A stretch of 64,000 nucleotides of DNA, taken from the NCBI GenBank assembly GCA_022818135.1, contig JAFMSR010000009.1, positions 19,791,684 through 19,855,683 of the forward strand. Reading direction: 5' to 3'. The notes under the pieces were generated by a model. The model saw only the letters and a list, made by a program, of their open reading frames with translations, made no database searches and was not told the origin of the DNA. Below are positions 24,281-36,400 of the stretch, piece after piece. The DNA comes from Saxidomus purpurata. Lineage: Eukaryota > Mollusca > Bivalvia > Venerida > Veneridae. Both the position numbers and the translations under genes were made by a program. Position 1 is the first letter of the stretch, and the number at the start of each line of letters is the position of its first letter.

Positions 24281-27200
24281 AGATGATGTAGATCCCTTTT
24301 CAACAGTTAGCCACATACAAATGTAATGTACTCAAGCGCCTGAAAATATTGATAATCGTTGTTATGGTCATATTATTTTACATTATTTAAAAAACTTTCT
24401 GCAGAAAACTAATGTCCAGGCTCTCATTACGTGATGCCACATTTCCTTGAAATATTTTTCCTGTAATTTGAACAATTACGTATTGGCAACACAGTTTTTG
24501 CAGAGAAAACGAAGACCCATCCTGTGAATCAATACAGCAAGCGACATGTACAATTTTATAGTAATGCATATCGATCTTATATACCCGATAACGATGGGAC
24601 AGTTGATGCGAAGATGGCACTGCGATCAGGTAGTTCTACGGGTATTATGTTACAGCAGTCTCCAACACGGAAACATGTAACAAACATGACAACCTACGAA
24701 TCGTCTCCATGGCAGCGCCTACGATTTTAAACGAAGTCAGCATTTAGGATTGGCTTCAAGTTCTTTAGTAATTTTCGGAATGCAGTAAAAATAAATTTAA
24801 AAGCAAGCTACCTAACTACATCCATATTCTTAATCTGTAATTTTACTGTAATTCAAATCTGAAGACAATCAATGCACTGGTAGAAAATGTGAACAACAAA
24901 TAAACAAACGTTTTTATGATTGTTTAAGTAACATGGTCTTGACAGTATTATTGCCTGTGTGTGCAAACAACTTTATGTTTTATTTGCTATATTTTACTCG
25001 AATCGATAAATACGTTATACTGATAATTATCTGATGGTATGAATGTTGTAAATCTTCGCAAGTTTTAAAGCCATTTCAATGAAATATTTTTTTTTCCCGA
25101 TTTTCAGTTGTTGCAAAGAACTTCATTTAATTATTATCCATAATATAGGTATATGTCTGAAATGTCAGTTATAAACGAAAGTGCGTTTGTTTCCTTAGAT
25201 GCTGTTTGCATTATATTTTCCAAGTGACATCATAGACAACATTTTGTTCTGTCGCTATTTTTGATTTGTATACATGTATAAACTGATAGATTTTGAAAAT
25301 AAAGGTAGTCTTGTGAAAACAGAAAGACTCGAAATTATGACAAGAGGGAGTTTTTTTAATAGAAGATTTTCTATAGAAAGTAGATCTAGTAGAAATTATT
25401 TCAAAATTTACATTACAATACAAACTACTTTATTTTGCCATTGTTACATTTGTAACAACAGACATAGAGAGAAAAAAAACATATTCAAATACACATTGTT
25501 GGGGATACAAATACTTGAAACAATGAAAAACATCGTTAGCAGGGTTAGTGGAATTGATATTCCATTGACCGGGACATGCTATTGTTATAAATTTAGGAGT
25601 ATTCAGCCTTGTAAAATGAAAAACGTGAAAAGCGTGAAATGCGTGCGTATTATGTTATAGTCTGGTTCCCTGTCGAACTGGCATGCTACAGTACGTCCCG
25701 TACCGTATGGATAGGGGCAGGTAACACCAGACTAATTATGTTATTCATAAGGTTTTGTGATTTCAAACTTTATGATAACATGTCACTGGTACAGCAACAT
25801 CGTTCGATATGTCGTGAGTTCACATATGTTAATTTAATGCAACAATAAAAGACAAGGGAGAACAGACAAGTCACGCCTCATAATTGTAACAATATAATTT
25901 GACGAGTTTTTAAAGAAGCATATCCTATACCTGGGAGTAATTTTAAAAGCTTTAAAACATTAAGTGTTTAAATACACGAAAGCAGCGCCACCAATCTTCA
26001 AAGTTTCAGCTAAAAATGAAACTGTATAAAGCGGATTTTGTACAGATTGTTCGGGATTTAGTACGGTACTGATTCGTGACAGAGGCAAATAAATCTACAA
26101 ACATGTGATGCAAAAGTGACATTGACACATCTCGGCAACCATAGTTTAATCAATTTGAAATCAACTCAATTTCAGGAAACAAATTCTTAATCACCAGTAC
26201 ATGTATACAGTAAGGCTTTGAATAAATCGACATTCCCTACAACGGGCAGATTTTCCAATTTCAAAATTTTAATTAAAACCAAAACCTTTAAAAAAAAAAA
26301 AAAAAAAAAAAATTTTTCAAGAAGAGCATATTTTATTGATTATAATTATGTTTACGCACGATGTGCCAATACATCGACGTTTTATTATGAATCGCTAGCC
26401 ACCCGTAAGCTGTGACACACATTGACTTTAAAACTCATTATGCAAATACATTAAAAGCAACCCAATGGAAGACAATCAAAATGAATGCTAAAATTGCACC
26501 TTGCTTTCTGTGATTTTAACTTGTAGTTTTTTATAACATGCACGATTATGCTTTGCTTTATCGTATGTCATTAAATAATTTCTTCATGCTGGATTATGCT
26601 TTCTTTCAGCCAATAAATGGGTTTATTTTTATTATTATTATTTATTCCTTATATAAAATGCTTCCTTCCACAACTAAAGTTCTTTATTCTTAGCTTTACT
26701 TAAAACTTTATTTAGCATATAGAACCTAATGATTATGCCTTATTGTTAACATCTTTCTGCTTACCCTTATTTCGCCACGTCCTGTCCATTCCTTTGACAT
26801 TAAGAAACTACAGTACATGCATGTCAGCAAGCCGAAAGCACAACGAAGCAAGCATAATACAAGAAAAACTGTGATACTATGTATCACAGCGGGCCAACAA
26901 ACAAAACTGACATGAAAATATTTTGGAAACTAGATGGTTGATGTTGAAACATGGCCCCAAAGAAATTCAAGGATACCCATTCTAACTTGCGTTGTTTGAC
27001 TGATGCCTTCGCTTTATCGCCGCATTGAACTTACAAGATTTAATTATCTTTAATAAATTGTTAATACAGATTGCCGAAATCACACTGTATTTAGATATTT
27101 GCCGCCGCACCTTCTCTCGGTTTTTCTGAAGGATGATTGTCCGTCGTCCGCGTCTGTCGTCCGTCGTCCATCGTCAGTCAACATATTGATTCAAATGGCA

Positions 27201-27324
27201 TCTCCTCTGAAACCACCGAGCCAATGTTGATGAAATTATGCAGGTATGTTCCTTGCATAAAGCTCTACCAAAATTGTTCAAAGAATTCCATTCCATGCAG
27301 AATTCTATGCTATGGCAGCAAATA

Positions 27325-27917
27325 GGAAAAACTTTAAAAATCTTCTTCTCTGAAACCACAAGGCCTAGAGCTTAGATATTTGGCATGTAGCATTGGCTAG
27401 TGGACTTCTACCAAGATTGTTCAAATTATGACTCCCGGGTCAAAATTGACCCCGCGCGGGTGGTCACTTAGTTCTGCGTAGGCTAATATAGGAAAACTTT
27501 TAAAATCTTCTTCTCTGAAACTACAAGGCCTAGAGCTTAGATATTTGGTATGTATTATTGGCTAGTGGACATTTACCAAGATTGTTCAAATTGTGCCCCT
27601 GGGTCAAAACTGACATTGCCCGGGGGTCACTTAGTTTTACATAGGCTTATATAGGAAAAACTTTTAAAATCTTCTTCTCTGAAACCACAAGGCCTAGAGC
27701 TTAGATATTTAGCATGTAGCATTGCCTAGTCTACTTCTTCAAATTTTGTTCAAATTATGCCCCTGGGGTCAAAACTGACCTTTCCATAGGGGGATCACTT
27801 GTTTTACAAAGACGTATATAGGAAAACCTATTTGGTATATAACATTGTCTAGTGATCTTCCACAAGGCAAGTGGACTTGTACCAAGGTGATATAGGGCCA
27901 TCTTGGCCCTCTTGTTT
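27325..27917 (+). repeat. 165-bp tandem repeat (three units) with GGCCCTCTTGTTT end
   Basis: Units starting GGAAAAACTTTAAAAATCTT begin near 27325, 27492 and 27653. Each contains AAGGCCTAGAGCTTAGATAT. The block ends AGGGCCATCTTGGCCCTCTT at about 27895. A GTCCGTC-rich stretch (27137-27180) precedes it. The same layout is widespread in mollusc repeats. Confidence 0.8.
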
Positions 27918-28574
27918 AGTTATATTTTGAGAAAAGAGCACCTGCACCACTGTGTTCACATGAAGGAAACGCTTACTTTTGGCGCAAATTAGTATATAAA
28001 CATCTATCTAGGTTGCAAATAGATCTACACAAACAATCAACTTGGTCAATATATAAACGTTACATTATAACCACGATTTCAATAATGTCATGCTATATTC
28101 CATATGTCCCCACCTTTTATTACATGTCAGTCAGTCCCTTTTGTTCCTGGATAAAACTGAAGTTTTGACATAGAAGGTACGATTTGACTACAAGGTTACT
28201 TGTTGATCAATTGACGATAGGACTAATGTACGAGTTAACTTTGGTGCGAGTCGACCTAAAAGCTTCTGATTGAACAAGCAGAAACTGAAACAACACCATA
28301 TCTACTGACTGACTTGTAGTATATAAACTTAACACAGATGTGTAGTATAAAAACTACCGGTTATTGAATTAATTGAATCGATTAGTTAAAGTCGCTGTTT
28401 AAATTCGGAGGTAGGGCATTATATGAAATATTGTTACTATTTTTAGAACAAAACAATTACTAACGACAACTCTATAGAAAATAGACTGTGTCTATAACAT
28501 TCATCTCAGAAGTACCTTATTTTTTCGGGATCTTCTGAATACGATTTTGCATTAAACATATTCAGAATATCCCG

Positions 28575-29757
28575 ATGTATACTCGGACACATATTTGTCT
28601 AAGTCTGGTAGGGGCCATGCCTTTAGAATATGAAATTGATATTAGAAAACTATTATTCCTAGGCCAGTTGTGTCGTGTCACTACGCGTCATATCTCTAGA
28701 AATGTATTTACTTACAGGTTGATTTCTTATATTGACTACAATACAGAATTACAGCTGGGATTTATACCAATGATAGTCAAAGTGTTAACAAGATATTCAC
28801 TTAAACACCATTTATTAGACTTTGTGAGCTCAGGCCAGTTTCCACGAAAATTTGCATGGAGATCACTAGTCCGTCAGACAGTATATGATTATGCTCATTC
28901 TGCTTGGTTATCTAGAATTTCATCACAGAGTAGTTTGTGCGATTTTCTCTTTATTAAACCTAGTCTTCATCTCGTAGCTGAACTCTGGGCACTCGGAAGA
29001 TCGTCACCGTCCTTGGCAAAGCACTGTGATAACTATGTCAAAATTATGGTCAAACTTTTCCAAGTGCTGCGAACGTTGCAGCTCTAGATGCTCTGTTTTT
29101 TTTTACATTTTCTTACATGTAAGTCATACGACATATGATTATCTTTATTTTTAATTGTTATGTCGACCTTTTTGTTCCTTTCCAGATTAATCGTGTAAAA
29201 CGTATATAATGCTGTAAACAAACATTACTATGTTACCGTTGGCACATTTATCTCTCCTGTTTACTGCTACGCAAATATAGAGTTCATTATATTTTCGTTT
29301 TCGTAGTAAGGACTTTTTATCTGTATAAGGGCTTTGTTCTTGTATAAATATGTCCATTTACTCCAAACGTTTTATCTTGGCCTGTCTAAGGTATTACAAG
29401 TAGGAGTAAATTTTTTTTTCTAGATTGTCTTGTATTCTACATTGTATATCTTTTTGTATTCTCTTGATATAATTCATGTTGTATCCTTGTATTGTCATAT
29501 GCCTTGTAGTAAATGTGCAGGGTTTTTCTTGTGTCACTTACCTTGTAACTGATATGTTGTATTATGTCCGTTCCTAGTTTGAATAGTTTGTGCTTCATTT
29601 GTTTAGTTGTTTCTTTCCCTTGTCTTGTAAACAATGTGCTTTGTTCTGTATTTTCTGTATCTGTCAATTTGTATTGTATTTTGTATTCTCTTTGTTTGTT
29701 AAAAAAAACCTACTCATCTTTAAGTTTATGGTGGAAAAATAAAATCAGTCAATCAAG
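28575..29757 (+). mobile_element. 5'-truncated LINE fragment: C-terminus of ORF2 and 3' UTR
   Basis: A 170-codon stretch (28575-29087) reads THICLSLVGAMPLEYEIDIR, KLLFLGQLCR, SGQFPRKFAWRSLVRQTVYD and AELWALGRSS. It resembles the C-terminal end found after the polymerase in mollusc endonuclease/reverse-transcriptase LINEs. A non-coding 670 bp follows, ending in AAATAAAATCAGTCAATCAA, a microsatellite-like LINE tail. The assignment is by pattern; the clade is not determined. Diverged direct repeats flank it. Confidence 0.6.
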
Positions 29758-29839
29758 TAACGAACGACAACTCGTGCGTTCAAGAAAAAATAGACTGTGT
29801 TTACAGGATTCCTCTCAGAAGTACCGGAATTTTTCAATG

Positions 29840-31780
29840 AGGAGAGACGCATATTTTCGGTCTAGTGCTTAAGTCTCCATGCACCTTTGGATCACCCCGT
29901 ATTAAAGTAGGAGGCGCCGCCTACATGAATATTCGGTAGTTTCCGTAAATCTTACGATATCACGCAGCTACAGTCTTGTACATACATATTTACAATGAGG
30001 CCTGCTATGCATGTTTTACAATTAATGGACGGACATTAGCGGTCTTTATGTTGATTATGTGTGCTAAAATGATGCATTTATCTATATTAGACAGTTTTGT
30101 TGACTATCTATACTGGTATAACATAATATCGAATTTGTGGTTGGATTATTACCCGTTGAACTGTAGTATTTTAGATCAAAATGGGTAGGGATAAAATACG
30201 AACAACATGCCTGATCAATTTCTTATACGTTGTTATGTCCTTCATTTTTTCAGCATTTCAAATGAATATAAAAAAATAATGACGGATTATATATTTGTTT
30301 GTTGACTGATTTAGAATAATATGTTTAAGGACGACAGCCATATCTAAATTCGGATATTCGGGAAATATTTTATTTTCACTCCTTAAAGTTTTAAGTTAAC
30401 GGTAACTCAGTATTCATTGGTCTGAATATATATTTCTTCTAATCTTATTGTGAATGTGAGAAAAACAAATTATTTGACATGAAAATTGTTAAATTCATCG
30501 TAACAGAAATAAGAATGGTACTAAATAAATTAGCAACAACTTCGTACAAAGTTAATGGACCGATACATTTCCCCTTTCATTAGTAGTATAATATCCCACG
30601 TAGTTTAATTCAGTAATTTCCATATTATAGTGGTTGCTGGGAAAAAATGCCATTAGCAATGAATAACATTTCCACATAACAATGAAACTTCACACGGAGC
30701 ATTATTCAATAACTTTCATGCTGGAAGTATTGCAAGCAGTACATTAGTACCCTGCCGGCTTAAAGCATTAGTTTACAGGAAGACAAAGGTATATAAAGGG
30801 AGATAATTCAGACATTTGACAAGGAACAGTTTTAATCCGTTGATGTTATAATTCCCCTCAATGCCCTATATCTTTGTACGAAAGATTGAATAAATTACCT
30901 GCAGCATTGTTGCAGTTATACATGTACCATGGAGAGGAAAAAGGGAGACAAAACTAGGCAGGGTAATAGCTCTTGCCCAGTACACTTTCTCTTAACGTCC
31001 TCTGTATGCAGTTTGACTAAATTCCAATCCATACTTTTGTTTGATGAATAAAATAAAACAAAGTGCATAAATCTCCATATTTCCCACAATACAGAAACGA
31101 AGTTTCACCTGACTAACATCTAGTGTTCTTGAAGGATCGCATAATCCAGTTTTGGACACCAAACGGAGGGTAAACCAAAACTCAACAAAACCAAAAAAAA
31201 AAAAACCTTACCATAAATAATGTCCTGCTTGCTACGAAATTGTTTAATCGTGGATCTTTATACCTCAAGTTACTAGACGATCACAAAATACATTAAGTTA
31301 AACTTTAGATACTTTAGAGACAGCGGGAAAAACAGCTAAAGTTACTTGAAGTACTCCTCACGAGTCAATTAAGGCTACAGGTATGTTCGATATAGTGGCC
31401 CTGGCTCCTTACTCGGGATTCTCCCACTCCCCCTCCCAGATTATTATCACCGATGTATGTAATATAAAAAGCAAAATACATAGTTGTATTCTATAATTAT
31501 GTAACATTTTATTACTCGTATACATGTATAAAGAGATAGATAAAACAAAGTCAAATAACAGATTAAAAATCAATACATAACAAGCAACTGTGCTGAACTG
31601 GGATCCCTGTCGTATAGAGCAGTATTTATGAAGGGATACAATTTCGTTCAGCAATTTTGGTATAGGGTTATCTCATCGTTTGTGCAAAATGAAAGTAAGT
31701 CATATTACAGTAGGGACTGGACTGAAAGACTTTGCAGTTTCTTATACATGTAAAGTGTTTATTATAATAAGTTATACAGT
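29840..31780. other. No gene recognised
   Basis: AT-rich; no splice-bounded coding exon or clear repeat found. Confidence 0.45.
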
Positions 31781-31781
31781 T

Positions 31782-32490
31782 CCACCCCCTGCATGGGCCT
31801 TATTAAAGTTGGTATGAATTCCCTGTCTTTTGATAAATTTCTTTTTGCAGTTTTGGTTAAGGGTAATAAGATTATTAATTTGACATGATTAAATATAATT
31901 GGTATCTCAGTATTTGTTTAGTTTAGATCCGTCCCACTGATGGGCTCACTTTGTAATAGATAATATTTTAAATCATTTGAAAAAAAAAACTGGTATATCA
32001 GTTGATAATCTGTTTGAAATGAAATGAAATTCAGACAATTAGTTTCAACCCAAAATAATTGTAAGCTGTTTATTGATATGAAAAGGAGTCCACCCTATAA
32101 AGGCCTCATTTCTAAAGGAATCAATGTTCTGAAAGCAGTACCATAATATAAGTTATCCAAATCCAATAAATTCTGACTCAGTCTGCTGATTTCAAGGTCT
32201 CTTATAACGTTATGTGGGGAAAGCAGCCTCATCCCATTAGATGACCTCATTTTCAAATATATTGAAACAGTTGTGTGATATTCATTAAACTAACACTCAT
32301 AAGATGATTATTTGTATCACGTATTATTAAATCATGGCAATTAGCTTCATAGAAAACGGATGATTAAAATTTAATATAGAACATACAAGAAAACTTCAAT
32401 GGGCCATAACCAAACACCCTATTGGGCCTCATCATAACCCATCACCCTATTGGGCCTCATCATAACCCACCACCCTATTGGGCCTCATCA
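31782..32490. repeat. Degenerate repeat of about 150 bp plus a 30-bp tandem triplet
   Basis: TCCACCCCCTGCATGGGCCT, TCCCACTGATGGGCTCA, CACCCTATAAAGGCCTCATT, CATCCCATTAGATGACCTCA and CACCCTATTGGGCCTCATC recur at about 31782, 31928, 32088, 32231 and 32409. At 32409-32490 the last form is repeated three times at a 30-bp period. Confidence 0.65.
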
Positions 32491-33434
32491 CCGAGAGGAT
32501 AATCTTTTTAAAAGTTGCAGTCATAAAAAACTTAACTTTTGCAACTTAAATTAAAGATGCTCTACACGTTTCAGAACACCAGAACATAAAACATGTAAAG
32601 AAAGCGCTGGTCTAAATTTCTAAAAAGCATGTATTCCATTTTCTATCGTAAGAGACTACACAGTTGATTACTTGTGCCAAACATAATCACAATTATTTTG
32701 GCAAGCCTTTGAGAGAAAAAGTGGGGGCATTAGGTGTAGGAAGTTGATATTAGAAAGAGTTATTAACAGATTATTTCAACCAATAACAATTAAATTTGAC
32801 CACCGGTTGCTAAGAAACGACATTTGAAAGTTTTTGTTTTGAATATATAAGAACAAAACTTTAAAGGGCAATAACTCTGAGGTTTCTAGGACAAGCCTGA
32901 CAATAGTTGCGCGTACATCACCACATTATTCTGATCTATACTTATTTTAAGTTTTATGAAATTATATACATTGATTGCTAAGTGATGGCTACGGAAGGAC
33001 GGACAGACGGACAACGCAAAGACAATATCCCGCCTTGGGGGGGGGGGGGTAACAAATAAAGGATGTACTGTAAATCGGGTAGTTATCGCATGCAGAAAAA
33101 ATTTACGATTTGATAACAGTCAGTATTATTCATGAATTTAAGAATTGCAGTGCATTTTTCTGTTATGTGTAAAAAAATTCTGCGGTTTTTTTTTTCAAAA
33201 AGCAAAGCTGGAATTCGCGAAAATAACAAACGGAAATCAATTGATCGCAAAGTCTGCCCAATTTAAAGTACCCCTTTTAGCGTGATTGTGCAAGAGGAAA
33301 TGAAAAACATTGTCATTATTAGTATACGTATTAATTTTGTAAAATCTGAAGTATTGATAAAAGTTCGTTTGGTCTGATTCACCTGAAGTTAATTGTCTAT
33401 TGCCAGATTGCAACGTAAGTTTCTCCATACCGAA

Positions 33435-33453
33435 TTAGTATCTGTTTCTGGAC
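33435..33453 (-). CDS. Metalloprotease, terminal 19-nt coding exon
   Basis: The acceptor is ATTTTGCAG. Joined to the phase-2 donor it gives P-S-R-N-R-Y and TAA. The acceptor and phase fit well, but the exon is tiny, so its use is inferred. Confidence 0.55.
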
Positions 33454-36400
33454 CTGCAAAATAAACACGTGATTTATTTTAGTACATTTCTTCTATCTTT
33501 TTAATTGTATTTCCTTCAATCACTTTACCGATTTAACCTCTTCGAAATTTACATACATGTAATGAAAAAAGTAGAAAAAATTTAATATCAAGTTACATTC
33601 TACATGTATTGTCTTACAAAACGTGTGCCACCCACTTTCCATGACAGATAAGCTAGTGTATTGCCTGGTTTAACATGTTCTTTATGGTGCTGTAAATTTA
33701 CAATTTTCTTTTATTAGTCCAGAACATGTTTTATAGATACATGTATGGTAACAATGGTAGGAAATCAGACCTAAAAATTTGGCAATGTAGTTTTCACTCA
33801 CGGTTCAAATCTTCGCACATCTTCAGATCTCCGCCTCTCATAATTTCTTGGAGGAGCACTGCTTACAGCTGCAGATCCTCTTCTCATATTTCTTCTGTCA
33901 CCTTCAGGAGCTCCAAGATGGACATTTGATCCCCTCCTATGTTCATCAGAACGTCTTCTATTTTCCCCTGATTCCCTTCTATGATCGTCTGAGCGCCTTC
34001 TATTATCTTCAGAATATCTCCTATTTTCGGCAGAGTACCCCCTACTATCTTCGGACCTTCTACGATTACCACTCTACAATAAAATTACTTAATTCATAGT
34101 GTGTTCATGTATTTGCTATTAGCATTCATTTTGCTTTGTGCTTGAACTGTTAAAAAACAATAATTTATTGTACAATTTTTCTTTCCGTGTCTGTCACAGT
34201 GATGTTTTTATTTACATACCTATTTCTTAACTGATGCTACATTCAAAATAACCAATAAAATATGCAAGCGTGAATTTCCATGGCCAAACAAGGCTAAACA
34301 ATCTTAAACAAAGGTTAAACAAGTGTCCGTATTTGAGTATATAGAAAAATAGACATGTACATCAAAGTTGTTACCTCAACAACTTCTGTCATTCATAGTA
34401 ATAATTTATTATTAATGTTTTCCGAAAGTGAAACAAACTCCTAGTACAAAAACAAAATCCGAGTACACAAACAACTAACAGATCTTCTTCGTCCTTCTTC
34501 CTCTTCTCTGTATTTATCTTTTGGGCTTTTCTTCATGCAATAATAACACAGGCCAATAAGCACTAACAGTGCTATCAGTCCACCGACACCCCCGCCGACA
34601 GGTAACAGCCATTCTGAAAGAACAAATTGATTCGGAATATACAGTGTGCGATATAGCTTACAAACAATGTACCAACAACAAAATTGTGTCACATTGTGTC
34701 TGGACTGTCTTTAACCTGACATTGATAAAATTACCTGTAAGTTGAAAGTGATCTCGACATATTGAATGCATCGTTACCCATAGAGACACGAGTTTTATCA
34801 AAGTTACAACTAATACAACTTATGAAGGTTTATGTGCTTTTATTGATGAGAGTGAAAATCTTTTAGTGCTATAACCCCAGTCCAGAATTTACGATTGTGT
34901 AGGGTCAGTAAACTTTTTTGTGTACTATCAAAGAAATCATGGGACCTTTAAATCTGATGGATACTTTGAATGTTAATGCCACGTTAAATGCTTTGAATCA
35001 GTAAAAGCGTATCTTTAAATTAAAAACAAATGCGTTTGAAAGAAGAGGGTTTGATCAATTTCAAACATGTTAAACTATAACAAATGATGTGAAGTAAGCT
35101 GACAACAAAAAATCTATTTATAAAATGATAAACTTTAATTTTCATCCAATTAAAACGAAGCACGGAAATGCAGCATTTGAAGACACGAACAAACAGCTAC
35201 CAGCTGTCAAAAAAGTATTTGAAGAACCGCAGTTTGTACAATTATATAATATGTAATTTTCATTTGCAATTTGCTGCAATTATTATTAATTAGTTTTTGG
35301 ATATGATTTTGTTTTGTTCGCATGAAATGATTTAAGCATAGGGTTTTGGTTTCGGGAATTATTGCACAAACGGCGTTTCATAGCAATAACACGAATTAAC
35401 ATTAAGCATATATATATATATATATATGTGGAAGAAATCAGCGTAATAGTTGTGTTAATACATGACAGAACAATAGAGGATGACGTGACCCTATTTGTAG
35501 ATAGCAAAAGTAGGACAATATAATAATCTTACTTGGTGAACTGTCCGCTGCCGGTGCTTGAGTAACTGGTGTACGCTGTGTTGTTCTTGTGCTTTCAGTC
35601 GAACTTTCAGTGACTGTAGATTTTGATGAGGTTTCCGTAGTTGGTGAAGTAGATGTATAATCCTTACATGTTGAACAACAGTCCGACAAATATTGTGTGC
35701 AACTCGACTGAGTCCTGATGCAGTTTGCTTTCCTGTCGCCATATTTACAATCTAGGACAGGGAATGTTAGATATAAGATTTATTTTTCTAGAAAGGTTTC
35801 AATTATGTACAATGTTTTTCTTCCCTTTGCTATGGCGTGTTTGCATTTTTGTCATAATTACGATCTATGACAATTGTCGGAAGATGTAGGATTTATTCTT
35901 GTAGAAATGTTCTTGTACATACTATGTTTTCTCAGCATTTTGGCGTGTTTGCATTTTCGCCATATTTTACATTCTGCAAAAACGCTAGACGTAAGATTTT
36001 TTCGTGTAAAAAGGTTGTTACTATGGCGTGTTTGCATATTCGCCATATTTATAATCTGCAAAAAGCAACGCTAGACGTAAGACTTTTTCGTGCAAAAAGA
36101 TTGTTTCTATGACATGTTTGCATTTTTGCCATTTTTACAATCTGTAAAAAGCAACGCTAGACGTAAGATTTTTTTGTGTAAAAAGATTGTTACTGTGACG
36201 TGTTTGCAATTTCGTCATATTTAAAATCTGTAAAAAGCAACGTTAGACGTAACATTTCTTCTAGTAGAAATGTTATTGCGGACCGCCTCAGCGGCCCGCT
36301 ATATTTATGACGACTTTTGAAAATGTTTATGTAAGTGAAGTAGTGAATAGTTCTTTGCACACCTTTAGAAAGTAGTGAACAGTTTTTATTGTAAGTGAAG

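Larger units (their letters stand above)
17610..27130. other. Intergenic region, no gene recognised
   Basis: Apart from the dispersed repeats listed, it has only short ORFs. The 128-codon ORF at 25274-25660 resembles nothing I know. A 25-base A run lies at 26288-26312. Confidence 0.5.

Noticed and set aside
25274..25660. 128-codon plus-strand ORF
   Set aside because: No recognisable domain, no splice context, AT-driven composition and overlapping ORFs on the other strand.
33848..34099. 83-codon plus-strand ORF
   Set aside because: It is the antisense shadow of the heptad-bearing tail exon, whose frame and splice phases are supported.
35858..36112. ORFs on both strands near 35.9-36.1 kb
   Set aside because: They follow the tandem array of decayed exon edges and have no independent support.
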